This document shows, piece by piece, positions 40,505-50,648 of a stretch of 64,000 nucleotides of DNA (positions within the stretch are counted from its first letter, which is position 1; each line of letters begins with the position of its first letter). Source of the DNA: Dyadobacter sp. CY347 (GTDB lineage: Bacteria; Bacteroidota; Bacteroidia; Cytophagales; Spirosomataceae); the NCBI RefSeq assembly GCF_021502655.1, contig NZ_JAKFFT010000002.1, forward strand, positions 1,364,001 through 1,428,000. The letters are read 5' to 3'. Made by a program: the position numbers and the translations under genes. Under the pieces are notes generated by a model, which was not told the origin of the DNA, did no database searches, and saw nothing but the letters and a program-made list of their open reading frames with translations.

Positions 40505-42976
40505 ATGGTTAGTAAAAGCAGCATTGCAGCAAGAGGGCCCGGTAGGGCAACGGTAACGTATACGTTTGCCGGATTGGGATTGTTATTTATGATTATTTGC
40601 GGCGGTCAGCCGCTGCTTGCGCAAACTGCAAACAAACTGGCGGTTACCGGGAAAATCGTCGACGGCCAGAACAACAGCCCGCTGGGATATGCGAGCATCA
40701 GGCTTTTCCGCACTGCGGACAGCACCTTTATAGCAGGCGCCATTACGGATGAAACGGGCGGATTTATTGTCGATATTGTTGCTGGTTCCTATTATGCATT
40801 ATCCGAATTCATTGGTTACAAACCCCAAATCACGCAGAATATCAGGCTTACGGCTGCGAATTCGCCATTGAATATCGGCACGATAAAAGTTTCGGGATCA
40901 GCAAGGACATTGGATGAAGTGACCGTTCAGGCAGAGAAAAGCTCGATGGAATTGTCGCTGGATAAAAAGATCTTTAATGTGGGCAAAGACTTGGCCAACG
41001 CAGGCGGAACCGGGGTGGATATCCTTACCAACATTCCGTCGGTTGCTGTGGACGTGGAAGGCAATGTCAGCCTCAGGGGAAGTGGAAATGTACGTATACT
41101 AATTGACGGTAAACCTTCGGGATTGGTAAGTATCAAAGGCGCAAGCGGCTTGCAGCAATTGCAGGGAAGCATGATCGAGCGCGTGGAGATCATTACCAAT
41201 CCATCGGCCCGGTATGAGGCTGAGGGAATGGGCGGAGTGATTAATATTGTTTTGAAAAAAGAAAGAAAAGAAGGCATTAACGGCTCATTTGACATTATCA
41301 CGGGCTATCCTACGAATTACGGAGCGGCTGCTAATGTGAATTACCGTCGCAAAAATCTCAATTTCTTTATCAACTACACATTGTCTTACCGGAATACACC
41401 GGGCAAAAATTATCTTTATCAGGAGCTTTACCGAAACGATTCGACTTTCATCATGGAGCGGGATATGACCTCCAACCTGAAAGGAATGAATAACAGCGCC
41501 CGCGGTGGAATTGATTACTATTTTAACCCAAAAAACATTCTGACCGGTTCCTACACGTGGCGCACCAGTAAAGGAAAGCGCTTCTCGACGTTAAAATACA
41601 GGGACTACCTGACAAGTGTCAATAATCTGACAAGCTTCACCAACAGGACACAGGACGAAACGGAAACGGAACCAAACTCCGAATATTCCCTGACTTACAG
41701 GAAGACATTCAACAAAAAAGGGCAGGAGCTTACGGCTGACGTTCGCTATCTGGATAACTGGGAGGATTCTGACCAGTATTACCGGGAGAATGTTTTCCGG
41801 CCCGACGGCAGTCCATCGGATATTCCCCCGCTGCTGCAGCGTGCCGTGAACTATGAGACGGAGAAACAATTACTTTTTCAGGTGGATTATGTGCATCCGT
41901 TCGGAAAGGACGGAAAGTTCGAAGCCGGGGCAAGAAGCAGTTCGCGCGATATGACGAACGATTATGCCGTTACGCAGGAAACCAGCGAGGGCTGGATTAC
42001 TTTGCCAAATCTTACGAATGACTTTTTGTATGAGGAAAACATTAATGCAGCTTACGGAATTGTCGGAAATAAAACGGGCAAATTTTCATATCAGGCAGGC
42101 TTGCGGGCGGAATGGACAGGTGTTACAACCGAGTTGAAGCAAACCCGGGAGGTGAATGAGCGCAATTATGCCAATTTATTCCCAAGCGTCCATGTAACTT
42201 ACGATTTCGCCAAGCAGAATGCATTTCAGCTGAGTCTCAGCCGCCGCGTCCGCAGGCCGCAATACAATGACCTGACCCCATTTGCGACTTATAGCGACAA
42301 CCGTAACTACTGGAGTGGTAACCCGGACCTCAATCCGGAATTTACCAATGCATTCGAGTTTGGGCACATTAAGTATATGGCAAAAGGTTCGCTAACATCC
42401 TCGCTGTATTACCGTCACACCAATGGCAAGATCACCAGCATCCGGAGCGTGCAGGAAGACGGCAGCTCCTACACGCGACCCGAAAACCTGGGAACGGAGG
42501 ATGCTTATGGTGCGGAATTCACGAGTTCGTTCACACCATATCAATGGTGGAAGCTGGATGGAAGTTTCAACTTTTTCAGGGCAATTACAGACGGCACCGG
42601 CCTGGATGAGGATTTTAAGAGTGACACTTACAGCTGGTTCGTCCGGATGATGTCGCGGTTTACATTGTGGAAGAATACGGATGTGCAATTGAGGGGCAAT
42701 TACGAAGCGCCCCAGCAAACGCCGCAGGGCAGGCGCAAAGCTTTGGCGACCCTGGACCTGGCGGCAAGCAGAGATATTTTAAAAAATAACGGGACACTGA
42801 CACTGAGCGTGATAGATGTTTTTAACTCACGAAAATTCAGGTCGGTGATCGAGGGTGCGAATTTTTATACAGTGAACAATTCTCAGGGCCGCAGGAGGCA
42901 GATTAACCTTACTTTAAATTACAGATTACACCAGGCCAAGAAGAAACCGAAGGAGGGTGTTGAAGGCGAATTTTAG
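40505..42976 (+). CDS. TonB-dependent receptor / outer membrane beta-barrel protein
   Basis: An 823-residue outer membrane protein. A signal peptide ends near residue 40 (GGQPLLAQ). A CarboxypepD_reg-like beta domain lies at about 45-125 (VTGKIVDGQNNSPLGYASI). The plug begins near 135 (LDEVTVQAEKSS) and includes NIPSVAVDVEGNVSLRGSGNVRILIDGKPS. The barrel runs to the end with an aromatic-rich close. No SusD partner is encoded next to it, so a SusCD polysaccharide role is unlikely. It belongs to the broad outer-membrane beta-barrel family with unknown ligand. Confidence 0.88.
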   Translation: MVSKSSIAARGPGRATVTYTFAGLGLLFMIICGGQPLLAQTANKLAVTGKIVDGQNNSPLGYASIRLFRTADSTFIAGAITDETGGFIVDIVAGSYYALSEFIGYKPQITQNIRLTAANSPLNIGTIKVSGSARTLDEVTVQAEKSSMELSLDKKIFNVGKDLANAGGTGVDILTNIPSVAVDVEGNVSLRGSGNVRILIDGKPSGLVSIKGASGLQQLQGSMIERVEIITNPSARYEAEGMGGVINIVLKKERKEGINGSFDIITGYPTNYGAAANVNYRRKNLNFFINYTLSYRNTPGKNYLYQELYRNDSTFIMERDMTSNLKGMNNSARGGIDYYFNPKNILTGSYTWRTSKGKRFSTLKYRDYLTSVNNLTSFTNRTQDETETEPNSEYSLTYRKTFNKKGQELTADVRYLDNWEDSDQYYRENVFRPDGSPSDIPPLLQRAVNYETEKQLLFQVDYVHPFGKDGKFEAGARSSSRDMTNDYAVTQETSEGWITLPNLTNDFLYEENINAAYGIVGNKTGKFSYQAGLRAEWTGVTTELKQTREVNERNYANLFPSVHVTYDFAKQNAFQLSLSRRVRRPQYNDLTPFATYSDNRNYWSGNPDLNPEFTNAFEFGHIKYMAKGSLTSSLYYRHTNGKITSIRSVQEDGSSYTRPENLGTEDAYGAEFTSSFTPYQWWKLDGSFNFFRAITDGTGLDEDFKSDTYSWFVRMMSRFTLWKNTDVQLRGNYEAPQQTPQGRRKALATLDLAASRDILKNNGTLTLSVIDVFNSRKFRSVIEGANFYTVNNSQGRRRQINLTLNYRLHQAKKKPKEGVEGEF

Positions 42977-43109
42977 GTCCTAAAATATTATTAAACGGTA
43001 ATTTTTTTTAACTTGTATTGCGATTTGGCTAAAAATACATTGAATGAATTCTCCATAGTCTGCCGAAAGCCAGTATAGAAACGTGAATTGAGACATTTTA
43101 AACCGTATT

Positions 43110-43559
43110 ATGAGCGCTATTCCAAATAAAACAATTTTTCTTGCAGACGACGATGCAGATGATTGCATGCTGTTCGAAGATGCATTGAGAGAGGTGAGCA
43201 CATCAACGGAACTTACTACGGCCAATGACGGGGTTGAATTGATCCATTTAATGGAAAACAATGTCCCGCCGCCGCCGGACGTGATTTTTTTGGACCTTAA
43301 TATGCCAAGAAAAAATGGTTTCGAGTGCCTGGAACAAATCAGGAGTACAAAAGCTTGGGAAATGATTCCCGTTGTCATATTTTCGACGACCGGACAAGAG
43401 GAAATGGTGCGTAAAGTTCACGAACAGGGAGCTAACTATTTTATCAGAAAGCCCGGTTCTTTTCCAAAACTTAAACAGGCAATTAAACAAATCCTGGATA
43501 TTGACTGGACGAAGCATAGCTGGAAACCCGTTGCAGATAATTTTTACTATCAATACTAA
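43110..43559 (+). CDS. Single-domain response regulator
   Basis: A 149-residue receiver, with Asp13-15 acidic patch, phospho-acceptor Asp62 (FLDLNMPRKNG) and Lys114 (FIRKPGSFPKL). A short aromatic tail follows. It sits just upstream of a PAS kinase on the same strand (53 bp apart) and is a plausible partner, although the kinase has its own -7 box. Its sequence is close in style to the receiver upstream of kaiC. Confidence 0.88.
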   Translation: MSAIPNKTIFLADDDADDCMLFEDALREVSTSTELTTANDGVELIHLMENNVPPPPDVIFLDLNMPRKNGFECLEQIRSTKAWEMIPVVIFSTTGQEEMVRKVHEQGANYFIRKPGSFPKLKQAIKQILDIDWTKHSWKPVADNFYYQY

Positions 43560-43578
43560 TCCTCAATTGTTCACCTCC

Positions 43579-43586
43579 TAAGTTTG
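43579..43586 (+). promoter_or_regulatory. Promoter -7 box (TAAGTTTG) of the PAS kinase gene
   Basis: Exact consensus 26 bp before the GTG at 43612. No -33 element at the usual spacing is seen. Confidence 0.4.
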
Positions 43587-43611
43587 TAAAAAGACCTTTT
43601 ATAGAAAAGCA

Positions 43612-45666
43612 GTGGACAACTCACAGCAGGGCACGGATGCCGACAACCGGGCCACCAAAGCAGAATCTTACAATACGCACTGCCTAGTCGATAGCGAAAG
43701 CAGGTTTAGAAACACAATGAGACAGGCGCCCGTGGGAATCACAATCCTGCGGGGACCTGATTTTTTTGTTGAAATGGCCAATGATACCTATCTCAGTATC
43801 ATTAATAAACCGGAAGAAGAATTCGTAAATAAACCTCTCTTTGTTTCGCTTCCCGAGGTTAGGACTTCCATTGAGGATATTCTTAATAATGTGATCAAAA
43901 CGGGCATTGCCTATCACGGGAACGAGTTTGAAGTAACTATCAGGCGTTTCGGTAAGCCCGAGCAATGCTATTTTAACTTCGTGTATCAGCCGCTTGTTGA
44001 AGAAACAGGTGAGATTTCGGGCATATTTGTCGTTGCAACGGAGGTTACGCAGCAAGTACTTGCCAAGCACCGGCTCGAACGCAGTGAAAACCAATTCCGG
44101 ACGCTGGTTACACAATCCCAATTTGCCAAAGCCATTGTGAAAGGCCCTGAATTTGTGATCAGCATTGCCAATGAAGCCATGCTGAAAAGTCTTTGGGGGC
44201 GTCAGCTGCATGAAGTGGCGGGGCAGCGGTTGTTTGATGTTTTTCCGGAACTGGAAGACCAGAATCTGGGTAAGATTCTTCGGAATGCTTACCAGACTGG
44301 CAAGTTATATCGGGATAGTGAGGCGTCGATGATCATTGCCGGTGCCAACGGGCCAACAGAACATTATGTGGATTTCCAATATGCGCCCATTGTGGAAACG
44401 GACGATGAGGTTTCGGGCATTATGATTTCCCTGAATGATGTTACGGAAAAGGTCAGATTTCGTAAGCAGATTTCGGAGGCTGCTGAAAGGCTGTCACTGG
44501 CCACAGACGGGACGCAACTAGCAACCTGGGATCTGGACCTGAATACAAAGCACATTATCTACTCCGGCCGTCTTGCGACTATTTTTGGGTTTGAAGAAAC
44601 GGCAACATTGACGCACAAGCAGATGCGTGATCTGGTCCATCCGGAGGACCGGCGGGCTGTGGTGGAGAAAGCTTTCGAGATTGCTTTACAAACCGGCACA
44701 TATTACTACGAGGCCCGCATTGTACATCCTGATCAAACGATCCACTGGATCCGGACACAAGGAAAGATCCTGTATGATGAGCACCACCGGCCACACCGTA
44801 TGCTCGGGACAATGATGGACATTACGGACCGGAAAGAAGATGAGCTGGCCTTAAAGATAAGTGAAGATAAATACAGAACATTGGCTGATGAGCTGGAATC
44901 ACAGGTTCAGCTGCGTACAAAAGAGCTCACAATCGCCAACAGCGAGCTGGTAAAAACCAATATGGAGCTTGCCCAATTTGCCTACGTCGCCAGCCATGAC
45001 TTGCAGGAACCATTGCGGAAAATCCAGACGTTCGCGACGAGGATACTTGAAACTGAGAATGAGAACTTGTCTCCGCGTGGTCAAGATTATTTTCAGCGGA
45101 TGCAGGCTTCATCTACGAGGATGCAGCAGCTCATTGTTGATTTACTGGCATTTTCGCGCGCCAATGCGGTTGAAAAACATTTTGAGGAAACGGATCTGAA
45201 TGATGTTTTGCATAATGTTAAAGAGCAGCTCGGGGATTTGATCCATCAGGCGAACGCAGAGATAATCAGCGACGAGCTTCCGGTCTGGCACATTATCGAA
45301 TATCAGTTTGAACAGCTATTCACAAACCTGATTGCCAACGCCATTAAGTTTACCAAAACCGACACTAATCCTGTTATTATCATCCGGTCGGGACACATTT
45401 CGGGAGAGCTTATCGCATTGAATGGGGCCGAAGCGAACCGGACTTATCAATATTTATCGTTTTCGGACAATGGGATAGGTTTTGAACCTCAGTTCAAAGA
45501 CCGGATCTTTCAGGTGTTTCAGAGGTTGCACAACCGGAGCACGTATGAAGGCACGGGCATTGGGTTGGCGATTTGTAAAAAAATCGTAGAAAATCACAAA
45601 GGACTGATTGACGCCATCGGCAAACCAGGATTGGGTTCTACTTTCATTATCTATCTGCCGCTCTGA
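43612..45666 (+). CDS. Histidine kinase with three PAS domains
   Basis: A 684-residue soluble kinase starting at GTG. PAS-type repeats at about 25-150, 155-280 and 285-410 (RQAPVGITILRGPDFFVEMAND, then a second copy with AKAIVKGPEFVISIAN). A coiled coil leads to HisKA with His462 (SHDLQEPLRK) and an HATPase domain (FSDNGIGFEP, GTGIGLAICKK). No receiver is fused, so the receiver at 43110 is the likely partner. The HisKA motif is the same as in the Kai-linked kinase. Its last 20 bp overlap the convergent transporter gene. Confidence 0.88.
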   Translation: MDNSQQGTDADNRATKAESYNTHCLVDSESRFRNTMRQAPVGITILRGPDFFVEMANDTYLSIINKPEEEFVNKPLFVSLPEVRTSIEDILNNVIKTGIAYHGNEFEVTIRRFGKPEQCYFNFVYQPLVEETGEISGIFVVATEVTQQVLAKHRLERSENQFRTLVTQSQFAKAIVKGPEFVISIANEAMLKSLWGRQLHEVAGQRLFDVFPELEDQNLGKILRNAYQTGKLYRDSEASMIIAGANGPTEHYVDFQYAPIVETDDEVSGIMISLNDVTEKVRFRKQISEAAERLSLATDGTQLATWDLDLNTKHIIYSGRLATIFGFEETATLTHKQMRDLVHPEDRRAVVEKAFEIALQTGTYYYEARIVHPDQTIHWIRTQGKILYDEHHRPHRMLGTMMDITDRKEDELALKISEDKYRTLADELESQVQLRTKELTIANSELVKTNMELAQFAYVASHDLQEPLRKIQTFATRILETENENLSPRGQDYFQRMQASSTRMQQLIVDLLAFSRANAVEKHFEETDLNDVLHNVKEQLGDLIHQANAEIISDELPVWHIIEYQFEQLFTNLIANAIKFTKTDTNPVIIIRSGHISGELIALNGAEANRTYQYLSFSDNGIGFEPQFKDRIFQVFQRLHNRSTYEGTGIGLAICKKIVENHKGLIDAIGKPGLGSTFIIYLPL

Positions 45667-46513
45667 CTTTGGATTTTTGAAATGTAATGGCGATCCCGGT
45701 AAGAATGATGACTCCTCCGAGGATCATTTGCCAGGTGATTTGTTCATCAATAAAAATCCAGGCAAGCAATCCGGTCACAACAGCCTGGCTCAGCAGGCTC
45801 AGCGAAACACGCTGTGCGTCCATTTTCTGGACTGCATAACTGATTGCCAACCAACCAATCAGCTGACATATCAGACCCTGAACCCCAAAAATGCCCCAGA
45901 TTACGGGTTCGAAATTCCAAAGTGGTTCACCGAAAAACAAGCAAACAAACAAAAGGAAGAGGCTGGAAACGGCCATACTGATGGTCATGAAACTGCCGAT
46001 ATTCACTCGGTTTAAAATGGGTTTGCTGATGAGCATGTAGGTGGCATATAGCATTCCGGAAAGAACGGCCAGCGCGAAGCCTCTGTCAAGCCGCATTTCG
46101 AAAAACGCAGACGGACCGATAAGGACCACCATGCCGGCAATGGCAATGAATGTCCCGAGCCAGAAACTGGCTTTCGGCTTATCATTCAGGAAAAAGAATG
46201 ATCCTACTCCCACCCAGGCAGGAGCCAGGTTTGTCAATAATGTAGCTTGCGTAGCATTGGAATACTGAATAGAGACATTCCAAACGGCTATATCCGTGGC
46301 GAAAATGATCCCGCACAGGATGATAGGGATCCAAAGATCCTTGTCGGGCCAATTGAATTTACGCATATACAGGATGCCCGGCAGCAAAAACATAAGCCCG
46401 AAAAACATTCTGTAAAAAGCAGAAGTTATCCCGGAAACTGGCGCCCATTTGACCAGAACCGGGAAAATACTGATGCTGACAAGTCCGATAAGGAGGCTTA
46501 CGCGAGGATTCAT
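45647..46513 (-). CDS. EamA/DMT-family transporter
   Basis: A 288-residue inner membrane transporter with ten helices in two EamA halves (YSNATQATLLTNLAPAWVGVGS in the first, GWLAISYAVQKMDAQRVSLSLLSQAVV in the second). Family members export metabolites or amino acids; the substrate is unknown. Its ATG shares a base with the stop of the upstream old-yellow-enzyme gene (TAATG), so they are coupled. Its 3' end overlaps the convergent kinase gene. Confidence 0.87.
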   Translation of the reverse strand: MNPRVSLLIGLVSISIFPVLVKWAPVSGITSAFYRMFFGLMFLLPGILYMRKFNWPDKDLWIPIILCGIIFATDIAVWNVSIQYSNATQATLLTNLAPAWVGVGSFFFLNDKPKASFWLGTFIAIAGMVVLIGPSAFFEMRLDRGFALAVLSGMLYATYMLISKPILNRVNIGSFMTISMAVSSLFLLFVCLFFGEPLWNFEPVIWGIFGVQGLICQLIGWLAISYAVQKMDAQRVSLSLLSQAVVTGLLAWIFIDEQITWQMILGGVIILTGIAITFQKSKVRAADR

Positions 46514-47589
46514 TATTTATTCGTTGGCTTTGCCCGGTCATACTGGATAGGCCAGCTAATGTCTTCGCCGAGCTCATGCGCTGCGTGCAATGGGAAATAC
46601 GGATCGCGAAGCAGCTCCCTGGCCATGATGATCAGATCAGCTTCACCGTTCTGCAAGATTTCTTCGCATTGTTTTGCCTCCGTAATTAAGCCTACGGCAC
46701 CGGTTAAAGCACCCGTTTCCTTCTTTATTTTCGCAGAAAACGGCACCTGGTAGGAAGGTCCAACCGATATTTTCTGGTGCGCCGCCAATCCACCGCTGGA
46801 AACGTCGATCAAGTCTACACCTTTGTTTTTCAGTATTTTAACCAATTCCACGGACTGGTTCTCATCCCAGCCATTTTCGGCCCAATCGGTTGCGGATATG
46901 CGCACAAATAATGGCAATTCAGCTGGCCAGACTTTCTGAACGGCGTCAATGATTTCAATCAGGATGCGTGAGCGATTTTCTAAACTTCCCCCATATTCGT
47001 CGATGCGTACATTGCTAAGCGGTGAGAGAAATTGGTGTATCAGATAACCGTGCGCGGCATGCAGTTCAATAACTTTAAAACCAGCACTTAATGCACGTTC
47101 AGCAGCTTTTGCAAAATCTGAAATCACTTTTTGAATGCCCGCAGCGTCCAGGGCGAGCGGCGCCACCTCTTTTTCGTGAAAAGGGATCGCCGACGCGCTC
47201 AATGGTTGCCAGCCTCCTTCGTGCACAGGCACCTGCCCGCGACCTTTCCAGGCAGGGTAGGTGCTGGCTTTTCGGCCCGCATGCGCCAGTTGCACGCCCG
47301 GAACAGCTCCTTGTTCCGTTATAAATGTGGTGATCTGTTTTAACTTTTCGATATGTTCATCTTTCCAGATGCCCAGATCTTCGGGTGAAATGCGGCCTTC
47401 GGGCGAAACAGATGTGGCTTCGGCGATCAGTAAGGCCGCGCCGCCTACTGCGCGGCTTCCCAAATGCACCAGGTGCCAGTCGTTGGCAAAGCCGTCGACA
47501 GACGAATATTGGCACATGGGGGAAACAACGATCCTATTTTTGAATGTGATATTTTTAATGGTAAGCGGAGTGAATAACAGCGATGACAT
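46513..47589 (-). CDS. namA: NADPH dehydrogenase, old yellow enzyme family (YqjM/NamA-like)
   Basis: A 358-residue TIM-barrel flavoenzyme. Cys26 in the motif SPMCQYSS matches the FMN-tuning Cys26 of Bacillus YqjM. The substrate-binding His pair is in QLAHAGRK and VIELHAAHGYLIHQFLSPLSN. FMN contacts are near GAVGLITEAKQ. It reduces activated C=C bonds of enals and quinones in NADPH-dependent fashion. It sits 10 bp downstream of the FUSC gene, and the EamA gene overlaps its end. Confidence 0.9.
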   Translation of the reverse strand: MSSLLFTPLTIKNITFKNRIVVSPMCQYSSVDGFANDWHLVHLGSRAVGGAALLIAEATSVSPEGRISPEDLGIWKDEHIEKLKQITTFITEQGAVPGVQLAHAGRKASTYPAWKGRGQVPVHEGGWQPLSASAIPFHEKEVAPLALDAAGIQKVISDFAKAAERALSAGFKVIELHAAHGYLIHQFLSPLSNVRIDEYGGSLENRSRILIEIIDAVQKVWPAELPLFVRISATDWAENGWDENQSVELVKILKNKGVDLIDVSSGGLAAHQKISVGPSYQVPFSAKIKKETGALTGAVGLITEAKQCEEILQNGEADLIIMARELLRDPYFPLHAAHELGEDISWPIQYDRAKPTNK

Positions 47590-47599
47590 ATATTGAATG

Positions 47600-49837
47600 T
47601 TAGGTTTTTAATGCTTTAATTTTTTGCAGGATTTTAATTTCGTCAATGGTAATGGTGCTAATCAGCTCAAACAATCCATTGATCGTTTTCAGGTCTGACA
47701 GCATCTTACGCGCCGGTGACTGATCTGCCTTTTCGATTCCCAGTTCTTTAATTTCCTTCTTCCTTTTTGCTAAAAGCTCAACGAGCTTCTGGTTTTGGGG
47801 CAGCGATTCGCGGGCTATTTCGTAACTGCTTTCCACTTTTCCCTCGATAATGTCCGTTGCCGCTTTGATCTGCCGGTCGATCTGCCGGATCATAACTTCA
47901 AATTCAACCGAAAACTCCGAATATTCCAGCGTCTGGGCGTAGGTCGACAGCGAGGCAATGTAGGAAGTCAACATATGGCTCGTGGCAACGAACTGGTGAT
48001 ACTCTTCCATATTCAACTGCTGGCGTTTCGGCTCGGACAGCATTTTTTGAAAATTATCGGAAAGATTGGCCATCGCAATGATCGCGTCTTTTCGAAGCAA
48101 TTTTAACTCGTTAATATTCAGATCTTTTCCCGTGAATTTTGCTGCTACAACGTCAAAATATTTGCGGTTCGCATCCAATGCATCACGAATGTATTGATTG
48201 ATCTGCGTATGTTCCCAAACCGGAAGGACATAGGACGAGATCAGGTAAGCGATGAGAGATCCGATGATTGTATCAATCACTCTGTCGTGTAAAACCTCTG
48301 TAATCTGCTGCGGGTTCAGGAAATTGAAGGAAAGGATCACATATAATGTAATGGTCGTGGACGCGATGAAATAATTGATCTTTAAAAAGCTGTAAGCCAT
48401 GATCATTGCCAGCATCATGATGATGAACAACGCGGTGCCGTCTTTAATCAGGTACAAGAGCATAAAGCCCGTGAACACACCCACGAGCGTTCCCCCAATC
48501 CGCTGGACATTACGCTGCTTGGTAATGCTGAAAGCCGGTTTCAGGATCACAACAATGGTCAGCAGGATCCAGTAACCATGACCAACCGTCAGAAAAAGGG
48601 AAATAATATAACCAACCAGAAGCCCGAGCGTGATGCGCACGGCATGACGGAAATGGCTGGATTTCAGGGAAAGATTGTCCAGCAGGATACGTGGATGATA
48701 TTCCTGTTTTGGTATAAAATTCTCTGCCTCAACATTTAACTTGTAACCCTTGCTCACCTCCGCATCATAAGTTGTGGCCCGGTGAAGCTTTTTTACGCGT
48801 TCCGTCACATCCTGCAAGCTGTTGAGAATCTGACGCAGCATGATAAAATCTTCCATGTTATCATGCGTCATTTTGTGTTCGCGCATATTCTCAAACGCAC
48901 GCTGACATTTATTAAATGCTTCGTCCAGATCGTGCTTGGGGTGGGAGGGGAAACCACTCTGCACTGCAAGTCCAATCTGCTGAATTTCAGCCGATAACCA
49001 GGTTATATATGTACCAAAAAGCCTGAGAATTTGTGTGTGATCAAATGCGCGGTGCAGGTTTGTATAGTTTTGCTGCGAGTTCAGTATCCTTTCAAACAAA
49101 TCAATGCTGTCTAGGAACATCAGCATTAAAACCCTGCTTTTATTTGTGGATTCGGAAACGATCTCACGGGTTTTGAAGAGGATTTCGCGCAGGTTTTCGT
49201 GGTTTTCACGGAGGATAACCTGCTGCTGGATCATCCGGTTGAAGAGGTCGTCGTAGTCAGGATTTGCAAAGTAGTAACCGGCCTTAATCCAGAGGAGCTT
49301 TCCCAGTTCCGCAAAGTTCTCCCCTAATAGCTGCTGGATCAGCTTGTAGGGAAGCAATTTTTGCAAGATCATAAACAGGATAAAGTACCAGATTCCGCCA
49401 GCCGCGAAGATCGCCGCCGTGCGAAACACCATATCGCCGCTTAAATGGTCATCAATGTTAAAGACAAAAACGAGCAACGCAATGAGCCCGATGCTATTAA
49501 CCCGGTTTCCATAAACGCCGACCAGCGAAAAAAACATCCCGAAAACGATGATTTCAAGGAATATTATGAAGTGAATGTGCCGGAGAAAGCCGGTAACGCA
49601 GGCAACAAGGAAACACGTAGCAATGGCAATCAGCAGGGAATTCCGTCTTCGGTGGTAAGGCCCCGGATTATCCGTAGCGCCGATCAGCAAAGTGCCAAGC
49701 GGAAACGCGATCATCTCACCAAGAATACCGAAATGTTGAAAAATAAGGCTCGGAACAACCGCGCCCAAGGTTAATCTTACGCCTGTGGAAAGGTAATGAC
49801 TTGAAATAAACTTTTTGAATTCGTCGAGGTAATTCAT
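47600..49837 (-). CDS. FUSC-family membrane protein (YccS-like)
   Basis: About 745 residues. Two clusters of membrane helices (about residues 15-155 and 385-515), each resembling an aromatic-acid exporter (FUSC) domain, are separated by a soluble helical part (about 160-375). A helical cytoplasmic tail follows with KKRKKEIKELG-like charge. Members are thought to export aromatic acids or other toxic organic anions. I use the ATG at 49837; a TTG at 49849 would add four residues. It heads a probable operon with the old yellow enzyme and the EamA transporter. Confidence 0.85.
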   Translation of the reverse strand: MNYLDEFKKFISSHYLSTGVRLTLGAVVPSLIFQHFGILGEMIAFPLGTLLIGATDNPGPYHRRRNSLLIAIATCFLVACVTGFLRHIHFIIFLEIIVFGMFFSLVGVYGNRVNSIGLIALLVFVFNIDDHLSGDMVFRTAAIFAAGGIWYFILFMILQKLLPYKLIQQLLGENFAELGKLLWIKAGYYFANPDYDDLFNRMIQQQVILRENHENLREILFKTREIVSESTNKSRVLMLMFLDSIDLFERILNSQQNYTNLHRAFDHTQILRLFGTYITWLSAEIQQIGLAVQSGFPSHPKHDLDEAFNKCQRAFENMREHKMTHDNMEDFIMLRQILNSLQDVTERVKKLHRATTYDAEVSKGYKLNVEAENFIPKQEYHPRILLDNLSLKSSHFRHAVRITLGLLVGYIISLFLTVGHGYWILLTIVVILKPAFSITKQRNVQRIGGTLVGVFTGFMLLYLIKDGTALFIIMMLAMIMAYSFLKINYFIASTTITLYVILSFNFLNPQQITEVLHDRVIDTIIGSLIAYLISSYVLPVWEHTQINQYIRDALDANRKYFDVVAAKFTGKDLNINELKLLRKDAIIAMANLSDNFQKMLSEPKRQQLNMEEYHQFVATSHMLTSYIASLSTYAQTLEYSEFSVEFEVMIRQIDRQIKAATDIIEGKVESSYEIARESLPQNQKLVELLAKRKKEIKELGIEKADQSPARKMLSDLKTINGLFELISTITIDEIKILQKIKALKT

Positions 49838-49925
49838 GTAAACAGGCAATCGGTAGCTGTTGCAATACTACTTATTAATAATCCACAAGCAACAAAACGC
49901 GTTCCAAAATTCCCGATTATTTGCA

Positions 49926-49954
49926 TTGTCCTGTTAATCGTCGATATAGCTTTG
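49926..49954 (+). promoter_or_regulatory. Promoter of the acetyltransferase gene
   Basis: TTG (49926-49928), 18 nt, then TAGCTTTG (49947-49954), a good match to the TTG-N19-TAnnTTTG arrangement, with a leader near 64 nt. A second -7-like TATTTTTG lies at 49961-49968. Confidence 0.6.
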
Positions 49955-50024
49955 TTTTTGTATTTTTGGTAATTACGGTAACCGGGTTGCTTCCTGAAAT
50001 GAGCTTCAACTGAATCCAAACACA

Positions 50025-50597
50025 ATGCTGTTCGTAAATTTTGATCCTTTCCCAACATTGCAGACAGACCGTTTGCTACTTCATGCAATGTCCGAAAAGC
50101 ATGCGGCAGATATGTTTAAATTACGGAGTAATGCGCTTGCTATGCGTTACATTGGAAAACCATTGATGCAATCAGAGACGGACGCAAAGGATCTGATCGA
50201 CGCCTATTCCCGAAATTTGCGGGAAAAAGGTGGGATTACCTGGGGTATTTCAATGAAGCAAGTGGCAGCTGTGAATAGCAGCAGTCCGTTGATCGGCACC
50301 ATCGGATTTCACAAAATGGACCTTTATAATTACCGCGCTGAGATCGGTTATATGATCCATCCCGACCATTGGTCCAAAGGCATTATGGGCGAAGCATTAA
50401 AACGGATCGTTGATTACGGTTTTCAAAACATGCAATTCCACAGCATTGAGGCCAAAATTAGCCCTGATAATGAGGCATCCAGAAAGATTTTGCTCAGACA
50501 CGGTTTTGAAAGGGAAGCTTATTTTAAGGAGAGCTTTTATGAAAACGGTAAATTTCTGGATACGGAAATTTTCTCGCTGCTGAATAAAAAGGCATAA
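50025..50597 (+). CDS. GNAT-family N-acetyltransferase (RimJ/RimL-like)
   Basis: A 190-residue GNAT enzyme. The N-terminus FPTLQTDRLLLHAMSE is typical of the RimJ/RimL group, and the acetyl-CoA region is GYMIHPDHWSKGIMGEALKRIVDYG. The conserved SIEAKISPDNEASRKILLRHGFEREAYFKE stretch follows. It may acetylate a protein N-terminus or a small amine. A terminator follows the stop codon. Confidence 0.88.
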   Translation: MLFVNFDPFPTLQTDRLLLHAMSEKHAADMFKLRSNALAMRYIGKPLMQSETDAKDLIDAYSRNLREKGGITWGISMKQVAAVNSSSPLIGTIGFHKMDLYNYRAEIGYMIHPDHWSKGIMGEALKRIVDYGFQNMQFHSIEAKISPDNEASRKILLRHGFEREAYFKESFYENGKFLDTEIFSLLNKKA

Positions 50598-50598
50598 A

Positions 50599-50634
50599 AA
50601 AATAGCTGCTCCTTTCGGGGCAGCTATTTTAATT
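50599..50634. terminator. Bidirectional terminator
   Basis: An 11-bp perfect stem (50599-50609 with 50620-50630), extended by GC pairs and one G-U near a TTTC loop. A-run on one side and T-run on the other. It separates the acetyltransferase and ferritin genes. Confidence 0.85.
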
Positions 50635-50648
50635 TATATCAAATTGGA

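Noticed and set aside
40505..42976. SusC of a polysaccharide utilisation locus
   Set aside because: No SusD gene is adjacent and no glycoside hydrolase set surrounds it.
43684..44211. 175-residue minus-strand frame opposite the three-PAS kinase
   Set aside because: Shadow of the PAS coding strand.
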